A stretch of DNA of 13,092 bases, taken from positions 1 through 13,092 of the forward strand of contig JAGHYO010000046.1 of NCBI GenBank assembly GCA_017743605.1, read 5' to 3'. Shown here piece after piece: positions 1 to 6,090 of the stretch (its first letter is position 1; each line of letters opens with the position of its first letter). Under the pieces are notes generated by a model that worked only from the letters and a program-made list of their open reading frames with translations, did not search any database and had not been told where the DNA came from. This DNA is from Thermoflexus sp. (GTDB lineage Bacteria > Chloroflexota > Anaerolineae > Thermoflexales > Thermoflexaceae). A program made the position numbers and the translations under genes.

Positions 1-65
1 GGGAGCGCCTGCGGGGGCGGGCCCTGGAGTGGCTGCGGGCCCGCGGCCTGCACGTCGTCGAATGA
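1..65 (+). CDS. C-terminal end of an unidentified protein (partial)
   Basis: Reading in the frame that begins at base 3 gives about 20 residues ending ALEWLRARGLHVVE and a TGA at 63-65. The residues (alternating Leu, Arg, Ala, Glu and a final hydrophobic GLHVV) look like the amphipathic end of a real high-GC bacterial protein rather than chance translation, and the reading frame closes just where the repeat-rich spacer starts. Too little is visible to name a family. It runs in the same direction as everything downstream, but about 600 bases of non-coding DNA separate it from the nucleoside operon, so it is probably a separate transcription unit. Confidence 0.5.
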   Translation, partial: ERLRGRALEWLRARGLHVVE

Positions 66-94
66 ATTCGACCTTCAAAGGCGCTCTGCGCCGA

Positions 95-125
95 GCGTCG
101 GCCTCTGCCGACGCCGAGGCGTCGG
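95..125 (+). repeat. Two overlapping, mutually exclusive hairpins
   Basis: GCGTCGGC (95-102) pairs perfectly with GCCGACGC (107-114) around a CTCT loop. The right arm overlaps a second perfect inverted repeat, CCGACGCC (108-115) with GGCGTCGG (118-125), separated by only two bases, so its innermost pairs must open to form a loop. Both cannot form at once. No T tract follows, so this is not a standard intrinsic terminator. It may be part of a degraded repeat, since a related GCGTCGGC-TTCTGC stretch recurs at about 188-200, or a 3' end structure for the gene that stops at 65. Confidence 0.4.
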
Positions 126-216
126 TGGGCGCTGTCCGAGAGCGTTCACGCGGATGGGAATCGGCCTTCCGGGGCGCTGGGTGGTGGGCGTCGGCTTCTG
201 CTGGCTATGGGGAGGG

Positions 217-240
217 TCTCGGCGAAAGCCGCCCCGATGG
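217..240 (-). repeat. Degenerate REP-like hairpin unit
   Basis: CGGC (220-223) pairs with GCCG (228-231) around a GAAA loop, and the flanks (TCT before, CCCCGATGG after) loosely resemble the inverted unit at 301-323. It is probably an eroded fourth copy of the same repeat family. The match is weak. Confidence 0.3.
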
Positions 241-253
241 AAACCGTTTTTTG

Positions 254-297
254 GTAGGAGGGGCTTTCGCCCCGAACCCTCTGTCTTCGATGGCACA
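254..297 (+). repeat. REP-like palindromic unit, copy 1 with 3' extension
   Basis: The unit starts GTAGGAGGGGCTTTCG and contains a 5-bp stem, GGGGC (260-264) with GCCCC (269-273), around TTTC. The head (GTAGGA), stem and GA tail are shared with the units at 301-323 (inverted) and 341-363. Similarity to the third copy continues past the hairpin through a CTTCGATGGCACA stretch to about 297, so the full repeated block is near 44 bases. The form is typical of intergenic REP elements. Confidence 0.7.
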
Positions 298-300
298 AAG

Positions 301-323
301 GTCGCGGCTAAAGCCGCTCCTAC
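301..323 (-). repeat. REP-like palindromic unit, copy 2 (inverted)
   Basis: On the minus strand this reads GTAGGAGCGGCTTTAGCC and on, the same head and stem-loop layout as copies 1 and 3. The stem is GCGGC (304-308) with GCCGC (313-317) and the loop is TAAA. The stem bases differ from the other copies on both sides together (GCGGC/GCCGC against GGGGC/GCCCC), so pairing is kept. That supports selection on the structure. Confidence 0.7.
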
Positions 324-340
324 AACATCGATTTTTTCCT

Positions 341-383
341 GTAGGAGGGGCTTTCGCTCCGAATCTCCGCCTTCAATGGCACA
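341..383 (+). repeat. REP-like palindromic unit, copy 3 with 3' extension
   Basis: This is nearly identical to copy 1 over its first 23 bases. The one change inside the stem (GCTCC instead of GCCCC, 356-360) leaves a G-T wobble, so the hairpin still folds. The 3' extension ending CTTCAATGGCACA matches the one after copy 1. Copies 1 and 3 are direct repeats 87 bases apart with the inverted copy 2 between them. Confidence 0.7.
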
Positions 384-670
384 TATTCGGGTGTTGAGAG
401 GGAGGCGGGGTGATTTGCGGATATTGAGGGATGGCATAACATTGTTCGGCAGCAATTCGTCCATTACGTTCGCAAGAATTTGTCTTTTTCCTAGTATCTG
501 GATGGGCAAGATCTGGTGACATAGTCGCTTAGAGTGACCTACAATGTGGAAATTGCATCGTCCGTCACAATTTGAGCACTACCAAGGCGCGCATCGAGGC
601 CTTGTCCATCCAGTGCGGGGGTCCCCCTCCCGCTGTCCCAACGCGATGTCCGAACCACAGAGCACCGCGC

Positions 671-706
671 TTGACGATATCACCTTCTTCATGTATCATG
701 TATAAT
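671..706 (+). promoter_or_regulatory. Sigma-70-type promoter for the nucleoside operon
   Basis: TTGACG (671-676) and TATCAT (694-699) lie exactly 17 bases apart, five of six matches to each consensus hexamer. A perfect TATAAT (701-706) overlaps just downstream, and ATGTAT is repeated directly at 691-696 and 698-703. Transcription would start near 706-713, reading into the GntR remnant and the operon. No equally good promoter was found between here and 1412, and the operon genes are too tightly packed to need others. Confidence 0.65.
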
Positions 707-719
707 TGGGCTCACAAAA

Positions 720-741
720 CTGGTTGGATCAATCCCTCCAG
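720..741 (+). promoter_or_regulatory. Candidate operator: 22-bp dyad just downstream of the promoter
   Basis: The site reads CTGG-N2-GGAT-N2-ATCC-N2-CCAG, four blocks that are perfectly symmetric about 730/731. It lies about 10-20 bases after the predicted start of transcription and just before the regulator remnant. A repressor bound there would block early transcription, the usual layout for an autoregulated GntR-type repressor. The dyad is seen directly; its use as an operator is inferred. Confidence 0.5.
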
Positions 742-750
742 CTACGCCCT

Positions 751-1392
751 ATGAGGAATCGACTTTATCGGTCATACGGATATATTTAAATTGCAACAAT
801 TTTGCAATACCAAATCGAAAACAATGCTCTGCGGACCCGAGATCTGTTGACGTCCGAACGAGATTTGATGAAGAAATTTTGGATCAGCCGCAACATGGCC
901 CGCAACGCCCTGGATTTCCTGGTCCGGCCGCCGGGACTTGCCCATGGGGTGCGGAGGCGAGGGACGTTTGTGGCAGGACCTCGGATGCGCTACGGGCTCC
1001 TCTCTCTCCCCAGCTTTACCGAGGAGGCCCGCGGCCATGGCGGGGAGCCTCACGCCCATGTGCCGCGGCTGACGCGCCAGCCGGCTCCCCCGGACGTCGC
1101 CCACGAGCTCCTGGAGGAGGATTTCTTCCAAAGCTCCCTGTATGAGATCCCGGAAGTGCGCTATCGGCTGCGCCTATGGCATTCGGAGCAGATCCTCCGA
1201 GCTGACGCGGCGTCGCCGGAGCAGGCAGCTGCGCTCGGGGTGGCGGTCGAGGCCCCTCTCCCGTTCATCCAGGGTGTGACGTATCCAGAGGACGGCGCCC
1301 CGGCGGAGCGCATGAGCCCGTTCGATCGAGGGGACGCCTGCGAGATTTCCTTCACCGCGCTACGCTGTCCGCCTCAGCCTTCGAGTCACTGA
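751..1392 (+). pseudogene. Decayed GntR-family (HutC/UTRA type) transcriptional regulator
   Basis: The reading frame keeps a recognisable GntR winged helix: IATILQYQIENNALR, then TSERDLMKKF (normally PSERDL), a recognition helix ISRNMARNAL and the wing RRRGTFVAGP. A UTRA-like ligand domain follows, ending in RGDACEISF, close to the family's RGDxYEFxF. Lesions: an in-frame TAA at 787-789, exactly where the first helix should be continuous (one change from AAA, giving YIKIATIL); conserved residues replaced (Pro to Thr in PSERDL, Gly to Trp and Thr to Met around the recognition helix); and an apparent in-frame loss of roughly 30-40 residues between PPDVAHEL and LEEDFFQSSLYEI, where the UTRA core belongs. 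No Shine-Dalgarno precedes ATG 751 or TTG 802. The frame downstream of the TAA stays open, so a shortened protein from 802 cannot be excluded. In life it probably repressed the operon that starts 19 bases later. Confidence 0.72.
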
Positions 1393-1411
1393 AAGAACCG
1401 AGGAGGGACTG

Positions 1412-2356
1412 ATGAGGCGCCTCGTCATCGACACGGATGCTGGGGTGGACGACGCCATCGCCATCCTCTTGGCCCTGGCCGATCCCTCGGTCGAGGTCCT
1501 GGCGTTCACTACCGTGCACGGCAACGTGCCCGTCGCGCAGGTGACCCAGAACGTGGGCCGGGTGTTGGACGCCGTGGGGGCAGGCCCCATCCCGATCTTC
1601 CAAGGGGCGGCGCGCCCCCTCGTCGGTCCTCCCGTCCACGCCACGGAAGTGCACGGAGCGGACGGCCTGGGAGATGCGGGCTTGCCGGCAACTCGACGTC
1701 AAGCGGAGCCCGAGCCGGCTCCGCTGGCCCTGGCCCGGCTTGCGCGCGCCCACGCTGGGGAGCTGCTGCTGGTCGCCTTGGGGCCGTTGACCAACATCGC
1801 GCTGGCGCTGGCCCTCGAGCCGGAGCTCCCTCGCCTGCTTCGGGGCTTCGTCTGGATGGGCGGGGCGATCCGCGCCCAGGGCAACACGACAGCCGTGGCC
1901 GAGTTCAACGCCTACGCGGACCCCGAGGCAGCGGCCTCCGTCTTTGAACACGCCATGCGACCCCTCATGGTTCCCTGGGAGACTGTCCTCTCCGCCTTCA
2001 TCCCCTGGTCCCTCTGGGACAGGCTGGTCGCCTTAGAGCCCGTAGGACAGCGCGTAGTCACCCGGATCACCGCCCGCGTTCGGCGGCTGTGCCAAGAGAC
2101 CGAACAGCCGGGGATGATATTGCCGGATGCGGTGGCCATGGCCGCGGCTGTGGACCCCTCGTGTGCGCAGCGGAAGCTGGCCCGCGTGGAAGTCGAGACG
2201 GGCGGCCGGGTGGCCCGGGGCCTCACGGCGGTCCAGTTCGCCGGTCCGCCCACCCTCCCGGTCAACGCGGAGATCGTCACGGAAGTTCGGACCGATTCGC
2301 TGACGGCGATGCTGCGCCGAGCCTTCACCTTATCCCCTGAAGGAGTCAAAACATGA
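1412..2356 (+). CDS. Nucleoside hydrolase (IUNH family), copy 1
   Basis: This cytosolic enzyme should cleave the N-glycosidic bond of ribonucleosides to free base and ribose. The N-terminal calcium-site motif is VIDTDAGVDDAIAI (Asp7, Asp9, Asp13, Asp14). TTVHGN (Asn38), EVHGADGLG (His81), LGPLTN (Thr127) and AEFNAYADPEAA (Glu164, Asn166, Asp170) follow in family order, and the length of 314 residues is normal. Two features set it apart: the segment that is GLDVT in canonical members reads VPWET, and the late motif is LPDAVAMA, so the metal-binding Asp239 remains but the usual catalytic His before it is Pro. NH copy 3 shares both changes. ATG 1412 is chosen for the strong AGGAGGGA at 1401-1408. 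The stop overlaps the next start (ATGA), so it is translationally coupled to the transporter lipoprotein. Substrate is not deducible. Confidence 0.93.
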   Translation: MRRLVIDTDAGVDDAIAILLALADPSVEVLAFTTVHGNVPVAQVTQNVGRVLDAVGAGPIPIFQGAARPLVGPPVHATEVHGADGLGDAGLPATRRQAEPEPAPLALARLARAHAGELLLVALGPLTNIALALALEPELPRLLRGFVWMGGAIRAQGNTTAVAEFNAYADPEAAASVFEHAMRPLMVPWETVLSAFIPWSLWDRLVALEPVGQRVVTRITARVRRLCQETEQPGMILPDAVAMAAAVDPSCAQRKLARVEVETGGRVARGLTAVQFAGPPTLPVNAEIVTEVRTDSLTAMLRRAFTLSPEGVKT

Positions 2357-3426
2357 AGAAGCGGTGGCTCTCCCTATTGGTGCTCTTCTCGGTGCTGGCC
2401 GGATGTGGCGGCGGAGCTGCGCCGGCGACGCCCCCACCCGCGGCCAAGCGTCTGAAGGTCGTCCTGGTCATCAACGGCGTGCTGGGTGACAAGTCCTTCT
2501 TCGACTCCGCCCAGCGGGGCATCGACCGGGCCAAGCAGGAGCTCAACATCGAGGCCGAGACCATTGAGCTGGGCGTGGATCCAGCCAAGTGGGAGCCCGG
2601 CCTGGAAGATGTGGCGGCCAACAAGCCCTACGATATCCTGATCGCCGGCACGTTCCCGATGCGGGATCTCGTTGCCAGCGTGGCCGCCCGATACCCCGAC
2701 AAGCGGTTCATCATCTTCGACACCGACGTAGATTACGACAAATGTCCCAACAAGTGCGAGAACGTCTACTCGATCCTCTATAAGCAGAATGAGGGATCCT
2801 ACCTGGCCGGGCTCTACGCAGGGCTGATGGTCCAGCAGCCCCTGCCCGGCATGACCGGCAAGCGCCTGATCGGAGCGATCGGGGGGCAGGACATCCCGGT
2901 CATCAACGATTTCATCGTGGGCTACAAGCAGGGAGCCAAGGACGCCGGCCTCGACCCGGAGCGGGAGGTCCTGGTCCAATACGCCGGCGGGTGGAACGAC
3001 CCGGCCAAGGGCAAGGAGATCACCAAGGCCATGTATCGCCAGGGGGCGTCCATTGTCTTCAACGTTGCTGGGGGCACTGGCCTGGGCATCTTTGAAGCAG
3101 CGGCGGAGGATGGCCGCTGGGCCATCGGGGTGGACAGCGACCAGTGGCTGATGCTGAAGGACGAGAAGCCAGAGCTGGCCGCCCGCATCCCGACCTCCAT
3201 GCTGAAGAACGTGGACAACTCCCTCTTCCGCGCTCTGAAGCTCCACCTGGAGGGCAAGCTCGCCTGGGGAAAGGCGGAGTCCCTGGGGATCGCTGAAGGG
3301 GGGGTCGGGCTGGCCAAAAACGAGAACTATCAGAAGCTGACCCCGGAGGATATCAAGGCCCGCATCGAGGAGGCGGAGAAGGCCATCCTGGAGGGCCGCA
3401 TTCGTGTGGACACGGTCTTCAAGTAG
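2353..3426 (+). CDS. BMP-family nucleoside-binding lipoprotein of an ABC importer
   Basis: This is the extracytoplasmic solute-binding component, of the PnrA/Med/NupN type that binds purine nucleosides. The N terminus is a lipoprotein signal: KKR, a hydrophobic run, then lipobox LAGC with the lipidated Cys at residue 18, followed by a Gly/Ala/Pro linker. The periplasmic-binding fold begins at KVVLVINGVLGDKSFFDSA, characteristic of the family, and continues with YDILIAGTFPM, YPDKRFIIFDTDVD, EGSYLAGLYAGLM, IGAIGGQDIPVINDFIVGYKQG and VFNVAGGTGLGIFEAA through WAIGVDSDQ. Length is 357 residues, as expected. A DYDKCPNKCENV segment near residue 135 holds two cysteines that could form a disulphide. 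ATG 2353 has AGGAG at 2341-2345 and overlaps the preceding hydrolase stop by 4 bases. ATPase and permease genes follow immediately. Confidence 0.95.
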   Translation: MKKRWLSLLVLFSVLAGCGGGAAPATPPPAAKRLKVVLVINGVLGDKSFFDSAQRGIDRAKQELNIEAETIELGVDPAKWEPGLEDVAANKPYDILIAGTFPMRDLVASVAARYPDKRFIIFDTDVDYDKCPNKCENVYSILYKQNEGSYLAGLYAGLMVQQPLPGMTGKRLIGAIGGQDIPVINDFIVGYKQGAKDAGLDPEREVLVQYAGGWNDPAKGKEITKAMYRQGASIVFNVAGGTGLGIFEAAAEDGRWAIGVDSDQWLMLKDEKPELAARIPTSMLKNVDNSLFRALKLHLEGKLAWGKAESLGIAEGGVGLAKNENYQKLTPEDIKARIEEAEKAILEGRIRVDTVFK

Positions 3427-3434
3427 TCGCCGTC

Positions 3435-3442
3435 GGGAGGGG
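3435..3442 (+). promoter_or_regulatory. Ribosome binding site that fixes the ATPase start
   Basis: GGGAGGGG lies just ahead of ATG 3446 (core GGAGG, 5 bases of spacing). The same frame is open upstream from a GTG at 3404, but that start would sit inside the lipoprotein gene with no such site and would add 14 non-family residues. Confidence 0.7.
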
Positions 3443-3445
3443 CGG

Positions 3446-4981
3446 ATGGCCGCGGAGACGCCTCTGGTGGAGATGCGGGGCATCACCAAGATTTACCCGA
3501 ACGGCGTGGTCGCCAACCGGGAGGTGGATTTCGAGGTCCGCGCCGGGGAGGTCCATGCCCTGGTAGGGGAGAACGGGGCCGGGAAAACCACACTGATGAA
3601 GATCCTCTACGGCTTGGAACAGCCAGACGGAGGGCAGATCCGCCTCCGAGGCCAACCCATTCGACTCCGCTCTCCCAACGATGCCATGCGCTGGGGCATC
3701 GGCATGGTGCATCAGAACTTCATGCTGGTGCCCGGATTCACCGTGGCGGAGAACGTGGTGCTCGGGCGGGAGCCCGCGCGCCGCGGCCTGCTCGACCGCC
3801 GGGAGGCCGCCCGGATCGTGCAGGCCCTCTCGGCAGCGTATGGCCTGCAGTTGGACCCCGACACCCGCATCGAGGAGCTCTCCGTCGGCCTGCGCCAGCG
3901 GGTCGAGATCCTCAAGGCCCTCTACCGGGGCGCGGAGATTCTCATCCTCGACGAGCCCACCGCGTTGCTCGCCCCCCAGGAGGTCCAAGAGCTCTTCCGC
4001 GCCATCCGCTCCCTCACCGCTCAGGGCAAGACGGTGATCTTCATCACCCACAAGCTGCGGGAGGTCCGCGCCGTTGCGGATCGGGTCACCGTCATGCGCC
4101 AAGGGCGGACGGTGGGAACCTTCCGGGTGGGGGAGATCTCGGAGGAGGAGCTGGCGGCGCAGATGGTGGGCCGCAGCGTGCTTCGGGTCGTTGAGAAACC
4201 CCCGCCACAGGCGGGCCCGCCTGTCCTCACGGTGCGAGGACTGCATTACGTCGATGAGGTCGGCCGGCATGTCCTGCGGGGGGTCTTCTTGGAGATGCGC
4301 GCAGGAGAGATCTTGGGGATCGCCGGGGTGGAGGGGAACGGGCAAAGCGAGTTGGTCGAGATCCTGGCCGGTCTGCGCATCCCCACCGCCGGGGAGATAC
4401 GGGTGGACGGGCGACCCCTCCCCTGGGGCGATCCCCGCCGCATTCGCCAGATGGGCGTGGCCCACATCCCCGAGGACCGGCTCCGCAACGGGGCGGCGCT
4501 GACGGCTTCGATCGCTGAGAACCTCATCGCCGACCGTTACTTCGCGCCCCCCTTCTCCCGAAAAATCGGATGGATGGACCTCAAGGCGGTGCGGCAACAC
4601 GCGCAGCGCTGGATGGCCGCTTACGATATCCGCGCCCCGGATCCTCAGACCCCGGCCGGGGCCCTTTCCGGAGGCAATCTGCAGCGGGTGATCCTGGCCC
4701 GGGAGCTCTCCCGCCGCCCGCGGGTTCTGCTGGCCGCCCAGCCCACCCGCGGCCTGGACGTGGGGGCCACTGAGGCGGTGCACCGCTTCCTGATCCAGCA
4801 ACGCCAGGAAGGGACCGCGGTCCTCCTGATCTCCGCGGACCTCTCCGAGCTGCTGGCCCTGTCCGATCGGCTGGCGGTGATGCATAACGGGGAAATCGTC
4901 GCCCTGTTCGAGGATCTGCGGGAGGTGACGGAGGAGGAGATCGGTCTGTACATGCTGGGCCTTAAGCGGAGGGAGGGATAA
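3446..4981 (+). CDS. Double-domain ABC ATPase of the nucleoside importer
   Basis: This is the cytoplasmic energising subunit (511 residues) with two fused nucleotide-binding domains, the arrangement used by sugar and nucleoside (NupO/YufO type) importers. Domain 1 has Walker A GENGAGKTT (residues 41-49), a Q-loop in GMVHQNFMLVPGFTVAENV, a degenerate signature LSVGLRQRVEI, Walker B ILILDEPTALL and the switch His in FITHKL. Domain 2 has the altered Walker A GVEGNGQSEL (about 294), an intact signature LSGGNLQRVILARE (about 407) and a Walker B reading LLAAQPTRGLDVGA. The asymmetry is normal for this subfamily: each domain supplies the elements the other lacks. The gene starts 19 bases after the lipoprotein stop and ends in TAATG, sharing one base with the first permease. 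Confidence 0.95.
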   Translation: MAAETPLVEMRGITKIYPNGVVANREVDFEVRAGEVHALVGENGAGKTTLMKILYGLEQPDGGQIRLRGQPIRLRSPNDAMRWGIGMVHQNFMLVPGFTVAENVVLGREPARRGLLDRREAARIVQALSAAYGLQLDPDTRIEELSVGLRQRVEILKALYRGAEILILDEPTALLAPQEVQELFRAIRSLTAQGKTVIFITHKLREVRAVADRVTVMRQGRTVGTFRVGEISEEELAAQMVGRSVLRVVEKPPPQAGPPVLTVRGLHYVDEVGRHVLRGVFLEMRAGEILGIAGVEGNGQSELVEILAGLRIPTAGEIRVDGRPLPWGDPRRIRQMGVAHIPEDRLRNGAALTASIAENLIADRYFAPPFSRKIGWMDLKAVRQHAQRWMAAYDIRAPDPQTPAGALSGGNLQRVILARELSRRPRVLLAAQPTRGLDVGATEAVHRFLIQQRQEGTAVLLISADLSELLALSDRLAVMHNGEIVALFEDLREVTEEEIGLYMLGLKRREG

Positions 4982-6090
4982 TGCCCCCGGAGGCGTTTCC
5001 CATCGAGCAGGCGGATCGGGCCGCCGTTCAGGCCGCATGGGGCCGTCAGCTGCTTCTGGATGGGCTCCGTACGCTGGGCACAGTAGGGGCCGCGCTGGGA
5101 GTAGGGTTCCTGATCACCTTGCTGGTCAGCCCGCGCCCCTTCTCCGCCTACGCCGCCCTCCTCACGGGCCCCCTCACCAGCCGCAACCGGTTCGGCAACT
5201 GGCTCGAGGACGCCACCTCGCTCGCTCTCCTCGGCCTGGCGTTGGCGCTGGTGTTCCAGGCCCGGCAATTCAGCCTCCTGGCAGAGGGTCAGCTCTACCT
5301 AGGAGCCTTGGTCGCCGGCATCTTGGCGCTCCACCTGCCGCTACCCTCAGGGATCCACGCGGCCGTGGCCCTCCTGGGGGCAGCGGCCGTCGGCTTCCTC
5401 TACGGCCTCATCCCGGGGGCGCTCAAGGCCTACCTCAACGCCAGCGAGCTTGTCTCCTCACTGATGCTGAACGTGGTGGCCCAACGCCTCTATGAGCTGC
5501 TGCTCACCTACTGGCTGAAGCCGCCCGGGGCAGGATACACATGGTCCGATTTCTTCCCAGGAAGCGCCATCCTGGCCCGCCTCATCCCCGGGACGCGCGT
5601 CAACGTGGCCCTCCTGATCGCCCTGGGCCTTGCGCTCCTCACGTGGCTGTTGCTGTATCGCACCTCCTTCGGCTATGCGCTGCGCATGGTCGGCGCCAAC
5701 CCGGAGTTCGCCCGCTACGCCGGCATCCCCACCCGGCGGATCGTCCTGTTCGCCATGGCCCTCGGCGGCATCCCGGCGGCCCTGGCGGGCGCCCACCTGG
5801 CGCTGGGCATCCACCAGCGGCTGATCCTGAGCATCTCCACCGGCCTGGGGTTTGAGGGCATCGTGGTGGCCCTCCTGGCCCGCAACAACCCGGCGCTGGT
5901 CCCCTTTGCCGCCCTGCTGTATTCCTACCTGCGCGTCGGCGGCGACATCATGGAGCGCACGGCAGCGGTGGGGTCGGATCTTGTCCGCATGATCCAGGGG
6001 ATCATTATCCTTTTCCTGACCGCTGAGGCCCTGGCGGCCTGGGCCCAGCGGCGCCTTGCTTCCCGGAGGTCCACGCATGTCGGAGCTTGA
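4981..6090 (+). CDS. ABC nucleoside importer permease 1
   Basis: This integral membrane protein of 369 residues belongs to the BPD_transp_2 permease family, of the NupP/YufP type. After a short charged N terminus a first transmembrane helix begins near residue 31 (TLGTVGAALGVGFLITLLVS). A loop with ALLTGPLTSRN follows, a hallmark-like region of this subfamily, and then about eight to nine more hydrophobic segments. Other family landmarks are FSLLAEGQLYLGAL, NASELVSSLMLN, RTSFGYALRMVGANPEFARYAGI (the cytoplasmic coupling loop that contacts the ATPase) and GLGFEGIVVALLARNNP. ATG 4981 overlaps the ATPase TAA by one base, with GGAGGGA just upstream. It overlaps the second permease by 14 bases, and the two should form a heterodimer. 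Confidence 0.94.
   Translation: MPPEAFPIEQADRAAVQAAWGRQLLLDGLRTLGTVGAALGVGFLITLLVSPRPFSAYAALLTGPLTSRNRFGNWLEDATSLALLGLALALVFQARQFSLLAEGQLYLGALVAGILALHLPLPSGIHAAVALLGAAAVGFLYGLIPGALKAYLNASELVSSLMLNVVAQRLYELLLTYWLKPPGAGYTWSDFFPGSAILARLIPGTRVNVALLIALGLALLTWLLLYRTSFGYALRMVGANPEFARYAGIPTRRIVLFAMALGGIPAALAGAHLALGIHQRLILSISTGLGFEGIVVALLARNNPALVPFAALLYSYLRVGGDIMERTAAVGSDLVRMIQGIIILFLTAEALAAWAQRRLASRRSTHVGA
6065..6069 (+). promoter_or_regulatory. Ribosome binding site for permease 2, inside permease 1
   Basis: GGAGG stands 7 bases before ATG 6077. This supports that start over an in-frame TTG at 6056, which lacks a site and would add seven residues not expected in the family. Confidence 0.65.

Larger units (their letters stand above)
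66..670. other. Gene-free stretch with REP-like repeats and an AT-richer right half
   Basis: No open frame here resembles a known protein, and the open frames that exist run through hairpin repeats on both strands. Bases 66-390 are GC-rich and hold the palindromic units listed separately. Bases from about 410 to 580 are clearly AT-richer than the rest of the window. That part contains an imperfect dyad, AAATTG at 550-555 facing CAATTT at 568-573 with a 12-base spacer, whose role is unknown. A weak GC hairpin can form around 615-633 (GCGGG with CCCGC) but lacks a T tract. The stretch ends at the promoter at 671. Confidence 0.6.

Noticed and set aside
254..383. CRISPR array
   Set aside because: Only three units with alternating orientation, internal hairpins and unequal spacing; no regular spacers and no cas genes.
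75..519. Overlapping open frames on both strands across the REP-like repeats
   Set aside because: Their translations only reflect hairpin repeats (recurrent GGFRP/RRGF or RKPLL), with no start signal or domain.
572..754. Possible 60-residue protein
   Set aside because: No ribosome binding site and low-complexity content; it runs through the predicted promoter and operator.
3419..5038. Very long minus-strand open frame opposite the ATPase gene
   Set aside because: It is a GC-driven shadow: rich in His, Gln, Pro, Asp and Gly, with no family motifs, and it lies opposite an unmistakable ABC ATPase.
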